A DNA stretch of 64,000 nucleotides from Bacteroidia bacterium. GTDB taxonomy: Bacteria; Bacteroidota; Bacteroidia; J057; JADKCL01. Positions 61,929 through 64,000 of this stretch are shown here, one piece after another. Numbering within the stretch: the stretch's first letter is position 1; every line of letters begins with the position of its first letter. The stretch is from positions 1 through 64,000 of the forward strand of contig JACJYV010000006.1 of NCBI GenBank assembly GCA_020635905.1, written 5' to 3'. The translations under genes and the position numbers were made by a program. The notes under the pieces are model-generated. The model had not been told where the DNA came from, did not search any database, and worked only from the letters and a program-made list of their open reading frames with translations.

Positions 61929-62015
61929 CTTCTCATTTCTCAACCAATTTTTCCACTCCCCCATTTCTTGACTTTCGTCAAGGTCCATTGCCATTCCTGC
62001 ACTTTAGCTTTGTGC

Positions 62016-62726
62016 ATGGAAACAACAATACTGAAATCTACCCCCCAAAAAGCCGATCTGAGAAAGGTAGCATTACTCACTGGCAGCGCCATTGTGATCA
62101 TGGCCGTAGTCGCAGGCTTGACCATGGGCCTGGTCTTTACCCCCATTTTTGAACTGAATTCTGATTCATTTTCCACCCAATTTTCAGGGATGAAATCCGC
62201 CTTCCAACTGGGCATCCTGGGTTGGCTGGTGATTCTGATCTGTGATCTGGTCGCAAGTTGGGGACTGTTTCGGGTCTGGGAAGGTAAAAACAGGAAAAAA
62301 TCTATGGCCATGGCCGCCTTTCGCCTCATTTACTCCCTCATTCTGCTGGTGGCTATTGGGCATTTGGTACTGGCTCTGGTAAATTTCACCCAGACTACGC
62401 CAGACTATGGCCAGATCTGGGAGCAAATCCTTGATTTTCAATCTATCTGGCAATTTGGCCTGATCCTTTTTGGGGTGCATTTGCTGTTGCTGGCTCCCCT
62501 GGTTTTTGAAAAAGGGTTTGTTCTGAAAGCTATCAGCATTCTGTTGTTCATTGCCGGGATTGGATATGTGGCAAGCAATACGGCCGACCTGTTTATCGCT
62601 GATTACGAAGAAATTCGCTTCAAAGTGGAAGCAGTTTTCATGGCACCCATGGTGCTCGGGGAACTGGGGCTGGCCATTTGGCTGCTGGTGAAAGGGGGCA
62701 AAAAGTCAGATTTGACTACGAAATAA
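62016..62726 (+). CDS. DUF4386 domain membrane protein
   Basis: The 236-residue product has about six membrane segments (e.g. ALLTGSAIVIMAVVAGLTMG, ILLVAIGHLVLALVNF, LILFGVHLLLLAPLVF), the order and the FIYSLI/SFRVWEGKN-type loops expected of the DUF4386 family, with a short N-terminal tail. Function of the family is unknown. The ATG at 62016 is chosen because the frame from 61968 precedes it with an unlikely tail. It is convergent with, and overlaps by 11 bp, the Crp/Fnr gene. Confidence 0.75.
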   Translation: METTILKSTPQKADLRKVALLTGSAIVIMAVVAGLTMGLVFTPIFELNSDSFSTQFSGMKSAFQLGILGWLVILICDLVASWGLFRVWEGKNRKKSMAMAAFRLIYSLILLVAIGHLVLALVNFTQTTPDYGQIWEQILDFQSIWQFGLILFGVHLLLLAPLVFEKGFVLKAISILLFIAGIGYVASNTADLFIADYEEIRFKVEAVFMAPMVLGELGLAIWLLVKGGKKSDLTTK

Positions 62727-63306
62727 TCCGTTTCCTGATTCTGCTCAGGGACTCGGCTGTCATACCCAGATAACTGGCAATCTGATGCAGGGGAACACGG
62801 TTGGAAAGGTCCTTGCGGGTCTCCATGAAATGCACATAGCGGTCGGCGGGGGAGGAAAGAATAAATCTTGCGTGATCCTCTTTGGAGCGATTCAAATCTT
62901 GCTCCAGCATGTGGCGGGTAATTTCTCTCAGTTCGGGAAACTCACGGTAATTGGCCTCATCAATTTCCATATTTCCCGCGATCAAAAGGCAATCCTCCAT
63001 GCACTCCAGGAAAAAAGGTGAAAGCGTTTGTTCGGTATAATGACGGGACGAAACGATCCCGTGAGTTTCCGTGTAAAACTCGGTTGTGCGTTCATTTCCG
63101 TCGATGAATTGATACTGACGCACCAGGCCCTTCAGGACAAAATAGCAATCCGCAGGCACCTCCCCTTCCCGCACCAGAATGGTTCCGCGGGCTGGCGCAA
63201 TCACGGGAATCATCTCCACCAACTTTGAAATCAGCACCTCATTCAGGGCTGGGAATCCACATAGGAATTCGATCAATTGTTTTCTGGGAGAGGGATTCTG
63301 AGTCAT
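62716..63306 (-). CDS. Crp/Fnr family transcriptional regulator
   Basis: The 196-residue product has a cyclic-nucleotide-binding-type sensor domain (APARGTILVREGEVPADCYF, then VLKGLVRQYQFIDGNER) and a C-terminal helix-turn-helix (PLHQIASYLGMTAESLSRIR). No cysteine cluster for an iron-sulfur centre is seen, and the phosphate-binding arginine of cAMP receptors is not obvious, so the ligand is unknown. Such regulators often sit next to DUF4386 genes in Bacteroidota; here the genes are convergent and overlap. Upstream, 63307-63566 holds no gene. Confidence 0.9.
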   Translation of the reverse strand: MTQNPSPRKQLIEFLCGFPALNEVLISKLVEMIPVIAPARGTILVREGEVPADCYFVLKGLVRQYQFIDGNERTTEFYTETHGIVSSRHYTEQTLSPFFLECMEDCLLIAGNMEIDEANYREFPELREITRHMLEQDLNRSKEDHARFILSSPADRYVHFMETRKDLSNRVPLHQIASYLGMTAESLSRIRKRIIS

Positions 63307-63566
63307 TTACGGGTGTTTTTTCTAAGGATAAGATTCGACCACTTTTATCAGACCTGCAATTTGGACATTAAATTCTTCTTTCCTTTCACGAATTTTAAAA
63401 AAACCGCTCCACTGATATGTCAATAATTTTGCGAAGTCCGTTGAGAGGAATTTCTTTATCCTGATTCAAGTTTTTCCTTCTCTCCTTATTATGCAATTAC
63501 CTCCTTCAGGACACCATTCTATGGCTATCTTTCGTTGATTTTGGAAAAGAACCCAGTAAACATTTG

Positions 63567-64000
63567 ATGAGACAGTTATTCTTACTCATTGCCCTGACTT
63601 TCAGCATTCTGCACGGCCAGGCGCAGTCCCTGCGCGTGGTGAAAGACAATATCGCCTGTGCCTACGGCCTCAAAAATGAGGCCGGCAAATGGGTGGTCCC
63701 CGCCTCCTATCCCCTGATTTCGACCACAATGGAAGGATATTTCTTGCCCAAAACAGAGCAGTTCATGGGCCTGCTGGCCCCCGACGGAAAGCAAATCCTT
63801 CCCCCTGAATATCTCTCCATCAGCCCGGCAGGCGGCAGATTTAATATCCTTTATCCCGACCAAACTGGGGCCACAACCCCCAAAAAAATCAACATTCTGA
63901 TGGTCAAAAAAGGGGAAAGGTATGGTCTTTACCACATTCAAAAGGCCCGTTGGATCGCACCCATTGAGTATTACAGCATTCAAATGGATGGGAACGCAAC
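63567..64000 (+). CDS. WG-repeat protein, cut by window end
   Basis: The partial product (at least 144 residues) begins with a signal peptide (MRQLFLLIALTFSILHGQAQ). The mature part contains WG-type repeats, e.g. AYGLKNEAGKWVVPASYPLI, MGLLAPDGKQILPPEYLSI and, later, YGLYHIQKARWIAPIEYYSI. WG repeats form beta-propeller-like solenoids of unknown role that are very common in secreted Bacteroidota proteins. The frame runs off the window end with no stop. The start is the ATG at 63567. Confidence 0.8.
   Translation, partial: MRQLFLLIALTFSILHGQAQSLRVVKDNIACAYGLKNEAGKWVVPASYPLISTTMEGYFLPKTEQFMGLLAPDGKQILPPEYLSISPAGGRFNILYPDQTGATTPKKINILMVKKGERYGLYHIQKARWIAPIEYYSIQMDGNA

Noticed and set aside
1..64000. 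rRNA, tRNA genes or a replication origin
   Set aside because: No sequence with the expected conserved parts was recognised by eye; a covariance-model scan would be needed to exclude small RNAs.

Overview
The window looks like a chromosomal segment of a Bacteroidota bacterium, probably a Saprospirales-type environmental species (inferred, not proven). Supporting signs: three secreted proteins end in type A type IX secretion (T9SS) C-terminal domains and a fourth, very large one ends in the gliding-motility-associated (type B) C-terminal domain. Lipoproteins of Bacteroidota-only families occur (DUF6340-like), a DUF4386-like membrane protein is present, CarB lacks its allosteric domain, and the carB promoter fits the Bacteroidota TTG-N19-TAnnTTTG pattern. 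No rRNA, tRNA or CRISPR array was seen.

Layout. 1-4.3 kb: hairpin-rich repeat, a GNAT acetyltransferase and four unrelated lipoproteins. 4.46-4.94 kb: a strict 21-bp tandem array of 23 units. 5-13.3 kb: T9SS cargo, two exported proteins of unknown role (one repeat-built, one DUF1571 + LysM), a DegT/DnrJ aminotransferase and a HisK-type histidinol phosphatase. 13.5-20 kb: a 2189-residue adhesin-like protein with about 17 PKD-like repeats. 20-29.2 kb: lipoproteins, DsbA-like, HupE/UreJ, histone deacetylase-like, serine palmitoyltransferase-like, PhzF and SDR proteins. 29.16-30.8 kb: three pairs of palindromes in front of an AAA/DUF4143 ATPase. 30.9-37.7 kb: S41 protease, inorganic pyrophosphatase, TPR histidine kinase and an M43-type T9SS metalloprotease.

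37.8-49.4 kb is the most unusual part. I read it as a polymorphic toxin locus built on an eCIS core domain (DUF4157) protein of 1529 residues with an 11-residue acidic repeat. The last ~320 residues are AT-rich and differ in composition from the rest, as expected for an exchanged toxin tip. The gene after it starts 9 bp later and is a likely immunity gene. Beyond that lie a broken orphan tip with its own small gene, an IS66 element with perfect inverted ends, an 8-bp target duplication and a passenger gene, several more immunity-like genes (one SUKH/SMI1-KNR4-like), and a second possible orphan tip. A ~62-bp direct repeat, which includes the -33 half of the carB promoter, brackets the last 2 kb.

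49.4-64 kb: carB, then a minus-strand run in which two ATPase-plus-small-protein pairs (defence-like) flank an acyl-CoA dehydrogenase / phosphotransferase / 3-hydroxyacyl-CoA dehydrogenase group and an SDR. The rest is a CurA/PTGR-like reductase, an antitoxin-like/GNAT pair with a frameshifted GNAT, a DUF4386-like protein convergent with a Crp/Fnr regulator, and a WG-repeat protein cut by the window end.
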